Source: Pedobacter ginsengisoli (lineage in GTDB: Bacteria > Bacteroidota > Bacteroidia > Sphingobacteriales > Sphingobacteriaceae). From it: 64,000 bases of DNA. Positions 9,614 through 17,666 of the stretch are shown here, in pieces. The notes under the pieces are model-generated. The model was not told the DNA's origin. It worked only from the letters and a program-made list of their open reading frames with translations, and made no database searches. A program made the position numbers and the translations under genes. The stretch is taken from positions 4,833,555 through 4,897,554 of the forward strand of contig NZ_CP024091.1 of the NCBI RefSeq assembly GCF_002736205.1, written 5' to 3'. Position 1 is the stretch's first letter, and the number at the start of each line of letters is the position of its first letter.

Positions 9614-10879
9614 ATGACATCAAGAAGAGGATTTTTAAAAGCCGGAGGCCTTGCCTTATTTGGTATAGGAATGGGTGGAGTACCGGGCTTTCTTGCCAAT
9701 GCAGCTGCAGAAATAAAGCAACCCGGACTATTTGAAAGAAAGAAAATATTAGTCTGCATTTTCCAACGAGGGGCAATGGACGGCTTGATGGCTGTTACGC
9801 CTTTTACAGATGAATATTTAAAAGCTGCCAGACCTTCGCTGTTTATGTCTGCTGCTAAAATATCCGCAAATAAACCATTAATAGATTTGGATGGGCACTT
9901 TGGATTGCATCCCTCAATGGCGGCCTTTGAACAGGTATTCAGAGATAAAAGAATGGGCATAGTACATGGAATTGGCTCACCGAATAATACACGCTCCCAT
10001 TTTGATGCGCAAGATTACATGGAATCGGGTACACCCTTTAAGAAAAGTACAGAAAGCGGATGGCTTAACAGGGCCGTGGGTTTGCTTGGCCATGATGCTG
10101 CATCGCCACTTAGAGGGGTAAGTTTAACCTCATCTTTACCAAGGTCCTTTTATGGCGATTATCCGGCAGTTGCAATAAGCAGTTTGAAAGATTTTAATAT
10201 TCAGATGAAAGGCAATATCAATGGAGCCAATATGGCAGCTAAAAGCTTTGAAGACCTTTATGACCAAACAGCATCGGGACTACTAAAGGAAACCGGTAAA
10301 GAAAGTTTCGAAGCAATAAAAATGCTTCAAAAAACAGATGTGAAAAATTATAAGCCAGCCACCGGAGTTGTTTATCCTAATTCAGCCTTAGGGAATTCAT
10401 TGAAGCAGATTGCCCAACTTATCAAAATGAATGTAGGAATGGAAGTTGCCTTTGCTGAATCTGGAGGGTGGGATACACACTTTAACCAAGGAAGAGAGAC
10501 AGGGATTTTTGCCAGGAACGTGAATGACCTGAGTGAGAGTATTATGGCATTTTGGACAGATATGGGGACGTTACAGGATGATGTAACGGTTATGACCATG
10601 ACTGAGTTTGGCCGCACAGTAAAACAAAATGGAACGGGTGGCACAGATCATGGCAGGGCATCTTGCAATTTTATTCTTGGAAATAGCGTAAACGGCGGAT
10701 TAGTACATGGAATAATAAATCCGCTTACAATTGAAAACCTTGAAGATGGCCGAGATCTTGCTGTTACTACAGATTTTAGAGCTGTGTTTAGCGAGGTTGC
10801 CGACAAACATTTAAAAATTAATAATGATAAAATACTATTTCCCGACTGGAGTGGTAAAAAAATAGGAGTAATGAGCTAA
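9614..10879 (+). CDS. DUF1501 family Tat-exported protein
   Basis: A 421-aa protein beginning with a twin-arginine signal (SRRGFLKAGG, residues 3-12) followed by a short hydrophobic segment, so it is probably exported folded by the Tat system. The body matches DUF1501, a family in the alkaline-phosphatase/sulfatase fold group. Recognisable parts are QRGAMDGL (about 51-58), GGWDTHFNQG and TMTEFGRTVKQNGTGGTDHG. It follows the DUF1800 gene by 21 bases and ends at a strong hairpin (10882-10918). The role of the pair is unknown, though they are often near polymer-degradation genes. Hydrolysis of a phosphate or sulfate ester is possible but not shown. Confidence 0.87.
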   Translation: MTSRRGFLKAGGLALFGIGMGGVPGFLANAAAEIKQPGLFERKKILVCIFQRGAMDGLMAVTPFTDEYLKAARPSLFMSAAKISANKPLIDLDGHFGLHPSMAAFEQVFRDKRMGIVHGIGSPNNTRSHFDAQDYMESGTPFKKSTESGWLNRAVGLLGHDAASPLRGVSLTSSLPRSFYGDYPAVAISSLKDFNIQMKGNINGANMAAKSFEDLYDQTASGLLKETGKESFEAIKMLQKTDVKNYKPATGVVYPNSALGNSLKQIAQLIKMNVGMEVAFAESGGWDTHFNQGRETGIFARNVNDLSESIMAFWTDMGTLQDDVTVMTMTEFGRTVKQNGTGGTDHGRASCNFILGNSVNGGLVHGIINPLTIENLEDGRDLAVTTDFRAVFSEVADKHLKINNDKILFPDWSGKKIGVMS

Positions 10880-10881
10880 GA

Positions 10882-10918
10882 AGGGTGCTTAAAACATTCT
10901 TTTAGTTTTAAACACCCT
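10882..10918. terminator. Hairpin between convergent DUF1501 and DUF3472 genes
   Basis: AGGGTG/CACCCT and TTAAAAC/GTTTTAA form a stem of 6 + 7 pairs with a single mismatch between them and a nine-base loop. It starts three bases after the DUF1501 stop. No T-run follows on either side, so termination may be partial or Rho-assisted, but its placement between convergent genes fits a shared terminator. Confidence 0.55.
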
Positions 10919-10930
10919 CAAGAGCTCGCC

Positions 10931-12250
10931 TTATGGCAATTTTTTAAAGTCAATTTCAGGATGTTCTTTTCCCGAGGCTTTTCTTTGCAAAGGAGTTTTT
11001 ATAGGAGTGAAATCATTAAAGAAGCCACAATTCTTTAAAAAGAACGACGAACCCTCTGTTCCACCTGCATAATCTTTCCTGTAGTTTTCTCTTGCAGTTG
11101 CATCAGCCGTAAAAGTAGCTTCAGTAACCTCATGCCAGTTGCCCTGTGCGTCTATAGCCCATTGATTTTTATAATTTGCTTTACGCGACTGATCACCTGT
11201 AGATGGAGAAAAGTTTTCAAGGAAAGAGTGAAGCCCTTTTAAGTATTCACCTGATTTTGGACGCTCAAAACTGGCAACAAGCTGCCAATTCCCCTTTTCT
11301 AAATCTTTAAAATAGGCAGTGTATATAGTTGTTTTTTTATCTGTATTAGGCTGTGCCCTTATCAGAAAAGCATAAATCTTTCCGGCTTTCCATGGGTAAA
11401 ACATATAGCTTTGTCCACCAGAACCTTCATTTCCAAATTCTCCAGTCTTTGTTTTCTCTCCCTTTTTAAGCAATATTACCTTCATGCTGTCCGGAATAGA
11501 TTTTGGATCATCAGTAGAAAATGGACTCCATATAGAAAACAATACCCTGCGTTCAGTGGAAGAATTTACCTGCATTCCAAAATACCCTCCGCTAAAGCCA
11601 TTCGACATAAAATAAGTACCTAGTTTATCTTCACCAACAGGAACCTGAATTTCATTATAAAACCATTCGGTATTGTTCTGTGCTTCGGTCGGTATTTTGT
11701 ATCCTAAATGTACAGAAGGTCCCCTATGGCCCCAGTAAAAATAATTTCCTTCGTTGTTTTTAACATAAGCAGCACCCTTTAGTAGTTCGATACTTCCACT
11801 AACAACTAAATCTGATACTTCTGCAAAAACACCTCCGGTTTTTGAAATTCCCTTCAACTCTACTTTTACATAACCAGGGCGTTTAATTGTTATGTTTCCT
11901 ATTTTAACCAATGCAGAGCCTAGATTACCTACCTCTTTAACCAAGGTAGTGCCTTCGGCGGTTAAACTTATTTTACTTTTCCCTTCGGGAACACTCAATT
12001 TTAATGATAATTCTGCCTGTCCGGCAGCTTCTGTTCTAAAATAAATGGTAATTACATCGCTTGCGGCAGACCAATTGGTTATGCCCTCTTTTTTAAGACT
12101 TGCGGTTGAGTTTTCGTTTACCCATCCATTTCCTCCAAGCGGTATGGTAATGGTTTCAGATTCTGCAGTTTGCTTTACTTTTGCCAAACAAATGGTACTA
12201 AGTAAAAACTGAAATGTAAGCAGAAACAAGGTGGTTCTTTTCATATTCAT
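10931..12250 (-). CDS. DUF3472 (with N-terminal DUF5077-like) secreted protein
   Basis: A 439-aa protein with a signal peptide (about 1-24, cleavage after LAKV or nearby). The N-terminal third (about 30-150) is a beta-rich module resembling DUF5077, with NWSAASDVITIYFRT. The remainder matches DUF3472, seen in ASVHLGYKIP-type and GYFGMQVNSSTERRVLFSIWSPF segments. These proteins are common in Bacteroidota sugar-utilisation loci and probably bind or process glycans; no enzymatic activity is established. It is divergent from the GH2 beta-galactosidase gene, sharing a 113-140-base intergenic region that contains two palindromes. Confidence 0.75.
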   Translation of the reverse strand: MNMKRTTLFLLTFQFLLSTICLAKVKQTAESETITIPLGGNGWVNENSTASLKKEGITNWSAASDVITIYFRTEAAGQAELSLKLSVPEGKSKISLTAEGTTLVKEVGNLGSALVKIGNITIKRPGYVKVELKGISKTGGVFAEVSDLVVSGSIELLKGAAYVKNNEGNYFYWGHRGPSVHLGYKIPTEAQNNTEWFYNEIQVPVGEDKLGTYFMSNGFSGGYFGMQVNSSTERRVLFSIWSPFSTDDPKSIPDSMKVILLKKGEKTKTGEFGNEGSGGQSYMFYPWKAGKIYAFLIRAQPNTDKKTTIYTAYFKDLEKGNWQLVASFERPKSGEYLKGLHSFLENFSPSTGDQSRKANYKNQWAIDAQGNWHEVTEATFTADATARENYRKDYAGGTEGSSFFLKNCGFFNDFTPIKTPLQRKASGKEHPEIDFKKLP

Positions 12251-12319
12251 TTATGTGTTGTTTGTGTTAGGAATTAAATGTATGAAAACCATGATTAAAA
12301 TGTTCAACTAAATTTAAGT

Positions 12320-12329
12320 CAAACGTTTG
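12320..12329. promoter_or_regulatory. LacI/GalR-type operator candidate upstream of beta-galactosidase
   Basis: CAAACGTTTG is a perfect ten-base palindrome with a central CpG, the hallmark of LacI/GalR-family operators. It lies between the divergent DUF3472 and GH2 genes. The same palindrome recurs at 15637-15646 just downstream of the GH2 gene. No regulator gene of this family is in the window. Confidence 0.45.
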
Positions 12330-12334
12330 CGTTA

Positions 12335-12352
12335 ATATTTTAGCTAAAATAT
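12335..12352. promoter_or_regulatory. 18-base AT-rich perfect palindrome
   Basis: ATATTTTAGCTAAAATAT is self-complementary over all 18 bases. It is five bases downstream of the CpG-centred palindrome and about 38 bases before the chosen beta-galactosidase start. It could be a second operator or a short RNA hairpin; its AT-richness raises the chance of coincidence. Confidence 0.35.
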
Positions 12353-12390
12353 AATTAGGTTCGATGGCAGAATACAATCGAAACATTCAA

Positions 12391-15300
12391 ATGAAATTTT
12401 TTTTAACCACCCTATCTCTGTTATTAGCTGGATCAGCTGTAATAGGGCAGCAATTACCTTCTGAACTACAGACCCCCGAAGTGGTTTCTGTAAACAGGAT
12501 GCCGATGCGTGCGTCAGCTTTTGCCTTTGAAAATAGAGAATTGGCTTCTAAAAGAGCGAAAGAAAAATCCAATTATTTTTTAACACTCAATGGTCAGTGG
12601 AAATTTAATTGGGTACAAGACCCACGAAAGCGTCCGGATGATTTTTATAAAACCGATTTTGATGATGCCAAATGGGATAACTTCAAAGTCCCTGCCAATT
12701 GGGAAACCAATGGATACGGCTTGCCGATCTATGTCAATCAACCATATGAATTTGCTGGACGTAAAAATACGGGTGCCAAAATGAACCCTCCTTTTGATAT
12801 TCCTGTTGATAATAACCCGGTGGGGTCTTATCGTAAAAAGTTTACCCTTCCCCAAAACTGGGATGGCCGCCAGGTGTTTATTCACCTTGGTGCAGTGAAA
12901 TCAGCTTTTTATATTTGGGTAAATGGTAAAAAAGTAGGGTATAGTGAAGACAGTAAACTTGCTGCGGAATTTGATATTACTAAATATGTGAAGCCCGGAG
13001 AAAATCTTGTGGCTTTGCAGGTATACAGGTGGAGTGATGGTAGTTACCTGGAGTGCCAGGATATGTGGCGTATTTCGGGAATTGAGCGCGATGTTTATTT
13101 ATATGCTACACCTAAATTAGATGTTAGGGATTTCAAAGCAATAGCAACGCTCGACAAATCTTATAAAAACGGGCTACTTTCTCTTACTGCCGAGATAAAC
13201 AATTATAGGGTTGATAAGAAAACTATGCATAGTAAACCTGATACGTTTGCTGTTGAATTAGATCTGGTAGATGCTAAAGGCAAGTCTGTTTATAAAGATG
13301 AAACCAAAAGAGTTAAAACAGTTCTTGGAAATTATAAAAGTACCGTTAGCTTTAATACTCAGATAGAAAATGTAGCTGCATGGACGGCAGAAACACCAAA
13401 TTTATATACACTTTTCATCACTCTAAAAGATAAAAAAGGAAATGTTCTAGAGGTTATTCCTCAGCGAATCGGCTTCCGTACGGTCGAATTGGTAAACAAT
13501 AACTTTCTTGTAAATGGTAAACGGGTGTTTTTCAAAGGGGTTAATCGTCATGAGCACAATGCAACTCAAGGGCATACACTTACCCATGCTGATATGTTGA
13601 AAGATATGGAGATGATGAAAAAACTGAATGTTAACTCAGTTAGGCATTCTCATTACCCTCCTGATCCATATTGGATGGAGCTGTGCGATGAATATGGCCT
13701 TTACGTAGTTGATGAAGCAAATATAGAATCTCATGGTCGTTATTATGATTTGGCTTATACGCTTGGTAATGATAAACAATGGAGAGTTCCTCATTTGGAG
13801 CGCATCAAGAGAATGTATGAACGCGACAAAAACCATTCATCAGTAATCACATGGTCTTTAGGAAATGAGGCCGGAAATGGAGTGAATTTTTATGAAGGTT
13901 ATGATTGGCTTAAATCAAATGACATCAGACCTGTACAATATGAACGTGCTGAAGAAGATTACAACACAGACATGATTGTTCCTCAATATCCAGACCCAAA
14001 CTGGCTTAAAGAATATGCAAACAGCAAACCTGATAGGCCGCTTATTATGAGTGAATTTGCACACATAATGGGTAACAGTCTGGGTAACTTTAAAGAATAC
14101 TGGGATGTTATTGAAACCCAACCTAATTTGCAGGGAGGTTTTATCTGGGAATGGATAGATCAGGCAATTGATACAGTTAAGAATGGAAAACGTATCAACG
14201 CATATGGCGGCGATTTCCCACTAAGCGGTCCGGTTAACCAGGATTTTAGTGATAATAATTTTTGCGTAAAGGGAGTTGTTACCAATTATAGGGGAATGAC
14301 ACCTATGGCTGTTGAAGTAAAAAAGGTATATCAATATATCAAAACAGCTTATAATGGAGCAAATAAGATCAGTGTCAATAATTCTTATTTCTTCAAGAAT
14401 CTGGATAATGTTGGACTTGCCTGGGAACTTCTGGAAAATGGAAAGGTTATAGAAAAGGGCACAATAAGTATTTTAAATGTAGATCCAAGAACGGGAAAAG
14501 AGATTAGTTTGCCTGTTAAAACCAAGGCTAAAAACGGAGCCGAGTATTTTTTAAATGTTTATTATAACCTGAAGAAGGAAGAACCATTTTTGCCGGCGGG
14601 ATATAACATCGCCGCAGAACAATTTGCATGGGCTGGGGTAGCTCAACCTTTTAAAATAGCAACTACAAGCGGTAAGCTATTGATAGCAAAAGAATCAGGT
14701 AAAGCCATTGTAAAAGGCAAAGACTTTTCGGTAGCCTTTGATATGGCTGCAGGTACTATGAGCAGCTACAGTATTAAAGGAATCCAAACGCTTACGGAAG
14801 GACCAATTCCGGCATTCTGGCGAGCACCTACTGATAATGATATTGGTGCTGGTTTTAACAGCAGCTTAAGGAAATGGCGTAATGCTTATGCAGAAGGCAA
14901 ACTAAGTCTTGCAGATATTAAACAAGATGCATCAGGCGATGTTACGGCAACATTTACCAAAGAACTGGTAAATGGTGATGCCTCAGTAACGCAGATATTT
15001 ACAATCAAGGGAGATGGTACAATTAAAGTTGATAACAAGTTTGTGGCAATAAAAGGTAAATACCCTTTAATGCAACGGATTGGTACTGATTTGCAATTAA
15101 GCAAAGAGTTTAGTAAAATCAATTTCTATGGTCGTGGCCCCGGAGAGAATTATTGGGACCGTAAAACCGGATCCTTTATTGGGCTTTATAGCCAAACAAT
15201 TGATGAACAGTATTTCCCTTATGCACGACCGCAAGAAAGTGGTAATAAAACAGATGTACGCTGGGTGAATTTTACAGATAAAAAAGGAAAAGGAGTAAGC

Positions 15301-15549
15301 TTTGGAATGGCTGATAGTTTATTAAGCTTTTCAGCATTGCCGTATTCATTAAATGATCTTGATCCTGAGGAAGAAAAGCAACAGTACCATTCAGGAGAAC
15401 TTGTTAAGCGCGATAGGATTTACATGCACATGGATTTAATCCAGAGTGGTGTTCAGGGAATAGATAGTTGGGGTGCTATGCCATTAAAAGAGTATAGAGT
15501 ACCTTACGTAAAACATGAGTATTCTTACTGGATAAAACCAATTAAATAG
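12391..15549 (+). CDS. Glycoside hydrolase family 2 beta-galactosidase
   Basis: A LacZ-type enzyme of about 1,052 aa from the ATG at 12391, chosen because a signal peptide (MKFFLTTLSLLLAG) begins there. An ATG at 12364 would add nine non-signal residues. It is probably periplasmic. Domain order follows GH2: sugar-binding jelly roll, Ig-like module, TIM barrel, then the beta-galactosidase small-chain domain. The acid/base glutamate is in SLGNEAGNG (codon 13867-13869) and the nucleophile in MSEFAHIMGN (codon 14053-14055). Length and layout are normal for the family, and the release of beta-galactose (or a related sugar) from glycans is expected. A strong terminator follows. Confidence 0.9.
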   Translation: MKFFLTTLSLLLAGSAVIGQQLPSELQTPEVVSVNRMPMRASAFAFENRELASKRAKEKSNYFLTLNGQWKFNWVQDPRKRPDDFYKTDFDDAKWDNFKVPANWETNGYGLPIYVNQPYEFAGRKNTGAKMNPPFDIPVDNNPVGSYRKKFTLPQNWDGRQVFIHLGAVKSAFYIWVNGKKVGYSEDSKLAAEFDITKYVKPGENLVALQVYRWSDGSYLECQDMWRISGIERDVYLYATPKLDVRDFKAIATLDKSYKNGLLSLTAEINNYRVDKKTMHSKPDTFAVELDLVDAKGKSVYKDETKRVKTVLGNYKSTVSFNTQIENVAAWTAETPNLYTLFITLKDKKGNVLEVIPQRIGFRTVELVNNNFLVNGKRVFFKGVNRHEHNATQGHTLTHADMLKDMEMMKKLNVNSVRHSHYPPDPYWMELCDEYGLYVVDEANIESHGRYYDLAYTLGNDKQWRVPHLERIKRMYERDKNHSSVITWSLGNEAGNGVNFYEGYDWLKSNDIRPVQYERAEEDYNTDMIVPQYPDPNWLKEYANSKPDRPLIMSEFAHIMGNSLGNFKEYWDVIETQPNLQGGFIWEWIDQAIDTVKNGKRINAYGGDFPLSGPVNQDFSDNNFCVKGVVTNYRGMTPMAVEVKKVYQYIKTAYNGANKISVNNSYFFKNLDNVGLAWELLENGKVIEKGTISILNVDPRTGKEISLPVKTKAKNGAEYFLNVYYNLKKEEPFLPAGYNIAAEQFAWAGVAQPFKIATTSGKLLIAKESGKAIVKGKDFSVAFDMAAGTMSSYSIKGIQTLTEGPIPAFWRAPTDNDIGAGFNSSLRKWRNAYAEGKLSLADIKQDASGDVTATFTKELVNGDASVTQIFTIKGDGTIKVDNKFVAIKGKYPLMQRIGTDLQLSKEFSKINFYGRGPGENYWDRKTGSFIGLYSQTIDEQYFPYARPQESGNKTDVRWVNFTDKKGKGVSFGMADSLLSFSALPYSLNDLDPEEEKQQYHSGELVKRDRIYMHMDLIQSGVQGIDSWGAMPLKEYRVPYVKHEYSYWIKPIK

Positions 15550-15560
15550 CAAATAAAAAA

Positions 15561-15588
15561 GGGAACGTACATACACGTTCCCTTTTTT
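15561..15588 (+). terminator. Rho-independent terminator of the beta-galactosidase gene
   Basis: GGGAACGT (15561-15568) pairs perfectly with ACGTTCCC (15575-15582) across a six-base loop. Six T residues follow and an A-run precedes, so it could also act on the minus strand. It begins eleven bases after the GH2 stop codon. Confidence 0.9.
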
Positions 15589-15635
15589 ATTTGGTCAAAC
15601 TTTTATTTCTTTTTGTCTGATATTGAAATGATTGC

Positions 15636-15647
15636 GCAAACGTTTGC
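15636..15647. promoter_or_regulatory. Second LacI/GalR-type palindrome, downstream of beta-galactosidase
   Basis: GCAAACGTTTGC is a perfect 12-base palindrome centred on CpG, containing the same ten-base core as 12320-12329. It lies between the GH2 terminator and the 3' end of the convergent SDR gene, where no promoter is expected. The two sites are about 3.3 kb apart, so DNA looping is conceivable. Confidence 0.4.
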
Positions 15648-15681
15648 AATTTTTATGAGCTTATAGATTGTACCATAACTG

Positions 15682-16467
15682 TTACGTAACTTTTGTAGTT
15701 CTAAGGTATTTGGAGAATCTTAAAGGGAAAAACCTTTTAAATAAAATACCCTTTACTTCTTTGCCTCCAATGTAAACTTCCTCTTTATTTGATTTAACTG
15801 CTTGAACGATCTGTTTAGCGCACTCTTCTGCCGACATGCCATTTTCCTGGGCACTATCCATAGTACCTTGCGGGGAGCCATTTGCAGTTAAAGCATTAAG
15901 CGTTACCTTGGTTTTAATAAAGCCGGGGCACACAATTGTAATGTTAATTTTCTTACCATACATTTCCGAACGTAGAGAGTCAAAGTATCCATGCAGTGCA
16001 TGTTTCGATGCTGAATAAGCAGAACGCATCCTGGTCCCAAACTTTCCAACCAGGCTGCTTATGCAAACAATATTACCACCTCCATTTGCAATCATATTAG
16101 GCAGAACTGCCTTGCTTAGGATGGCTGTTCCCCAAAAGTTAACATTCATCAATCGTTGTTCAGTCTCCAGGTCAGTTTCTAGAGCCAGCCCACGCTGACT
16201 AATTCCACCGCTATTTATCAGCATGTCAATACAACCGTAAATACGAATTGCTTCTTCTGCTTTTCCATTCAGGTTGGCTGTATCTTCAAGATCTAAGGAC
16301 AGTACATGAATATTTACAGGATTCTTACAGTTAGCTTTAACCCTAAATAATTCATCACGGTTGCGCGATGATATAATTAGTTTTGCTCCGGCTTTATTGT
16401 ATTCATAAACCAAAGCCTCGCCAATTCCAGATGACGCGCCGGTAATCCAAATAACTTTATTATTCAT
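15682..16467 (-). CDS. Short-chain dehydrogenase/reductase
   Basis: A 261-aa NAD(P)-dependent oxidoreductase of the classical SDR family. The nucleotide-binding motif TGASSGIGEA is at about 9-18. The catalytic set is Y151/K155 (YSASK) with S138, and NSGG near 85-88 corresponds to the NNAG motif. The C terminus is basic and moderately hydrophobic, as in DhrB/DHRS7-like SDRs of about 265 aa. Substrate is unknown. It starts three bases after the hemW stop, so the two are probably co-transcribed. Confidence 0.87.
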   Translation of the reverse strand: MNNKVIWITGASSGIGEALVYEYNKAGAKLIISSRNRDELFRVKANCKNPVNIHVLSLDLEDTANLNGKAEEAIRIYGCIDMLINSGGISQRGLALETDLETEQRLMNVNFWGTAILSKAVLPNMIANGGGNIVCISSLVGKFGTRMRSAYSASKHALHGYFDSLRSEMYGKKINITIVCPGFIKTKVTLNALTANGSPQGTMDSAQENGMSAEECAKQIVQAVKSNKEEVYIGGKEVKGILFKRFFPLRFSKYLRTTKVT

Positions 16468-16470
16468 TCT

Positions 16471-17616
16471 TTAATATTTAAAATGATCATCTTCCGTTAT
16501 AAACAACTCAGATGCAATATGATCTGCAAACAATTTCCCCTCCAGGGTTAAAACCAGATGGCTATTTTGATCCTTAAGCCATTTTTTTTCAATAAATGGT
16601 TTTATGTTCTTAATAGTGTCACTCAAAAATACTTTATCAAAGTCAGATTCAATTTTAGTTAGACTTGTACCCCACATAGTTCTTAGCGAGGTCATTATAT
16701 ATTCATTAAACCTATCGTAAAGGCTAAGTTCTTCAATAGTTTCAGGTAGTTTACCTGCTTGTAATTCACTTAAATAAATGGCATTATTTGCAATGTTAAG
16801 GTATCGGGTTTTTCCGCTAAAGCCATGTGCAGATGGCCCTATTCCCAGGTAAGGTATACCACGCCAATAATTGGTGTTGTGCACTGCATACTTTCCGGGC
16901 TTGCTGAAGTTCGAGATTTCATAATGTTCAAAGCCTCCTGAGTTTAGTTTATCAATAAGCATCATGAACTGCGAGGCACTTTGTTCATCATTAACAGCAG
17001 GCTGTTTGCCTTTTTTAATTGCATTGGCCAGAGCGGTGCGTGGTTCAACAGTTAATGAATAAGCGGAGATATGTGGTGTTTGGAATTCAATAGCTTTATT
17101 GATATTAGTTAGCCATTTATTGTCTGTTAGCAAAGGATAACCATAAATAAGATCAATGCTCAGGTTTTCAAATCCAGCATCCTGACTGCGTTTAATACAA
17201 CTTTCAGCTTCGCCAGCATTATGGGCCCTGTTCATCCAGATGAGATCTTCATCAAAAAAAGATTGTATTCCGATGCTGAATCGATTAACAGGTAATTTTC
17301 TTAATTCATTAATCTTTTTAGCATCAAGATCATCAGGATTTGCCTCAATTGTGATCTCGGCATCTGATGAAACAGAGAAATGCTTTGTTATGGTATTAAA
17401 TATTTTTTCAAAACCTTTTGAGGGGAGTACTGATGGTGTTCCTCCCCCAAAATAAATAGTGCCGACCTGATCCGTTATTCTGGATTTTTTACGAATAATT
17501 TCCTCGCATATTGCATCAGTCATCTCGTCAACGTATTTTAAAGAGGTGCTAAAATGGAAGTCGCAGTAACTACAAGCTTTCTTGCAGAAAGGAATATGGA
17601 TATAAATGCCAGACAT
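16471..17616 (-). CDS. hemW: HemW-like radical SAM protein
   Basis: A 381-aa radical SAM protein. The [4Fe-4S] motif CKKACSYC (C11, C15, C18) follows HIPF, and GGGTPS (about 57-62) is the SAM-binding glycine motif. The C-terminal segment with YWRGIPYLGIGPSAHG and YNEYIMTSLR-type sequence is typical of HemW, formerly annotated as oxygen-independent coproporphyrinogen III oxidase. HemW is thought to bind haem and deliver it to proteins rather than to oxidise coproporphyrinogen; HemN has an extra motif not seen here. It is flanked on the same strand by the glycosidase gene (50 bases upstream) and the SDR gene. Confidence 0.87.
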   Translation of the reverse strand: MSGIYIHIPFCKKACSYCDFHFSTSLKYVDEMTDAICEEIIRKKSRITDQVGTIYFGGGTPSVLPSKGFEKIFNTITKHFSVSSDAEITIEANPDDLDAKKINELRKLPVNRFSIGIQSFFDEDLIWMNRAHNAGEAESCIKRSQDAGFENLSIDLIYGYPLLTDNKWLTNINKAIEFQTPHISAYSLTVEPRTALANAIKKGKQPAVNDEQSASQFMMLIDKLNSGGFEHYEISNFSKPGKYAVHNTNYWRGIPYLGIGPSAHGFSGKTRYLNIANNAIYLSELQAGKLPETIEELSLYDRFNEYIMTSLRTMWGTSLTKIESDFDKVFLSDTIKNIKPFIEKKWLKDQNSHLVLTLEGKLFADHIASELFITEDDHFKY

Positions 17617-17666
17617 CCAACAAAGGTAAGCTCATTTATGAATTTACTAAGGGATATCAGTAAAGA

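Noticed and set aside
9595..9960. Open frame of 121 codons on the minus strand at the start of the DUF1501 gene
   Set aside because: Antisense to the Tat signal and conserved start of DUF1501; no promoter or protein features of its own.
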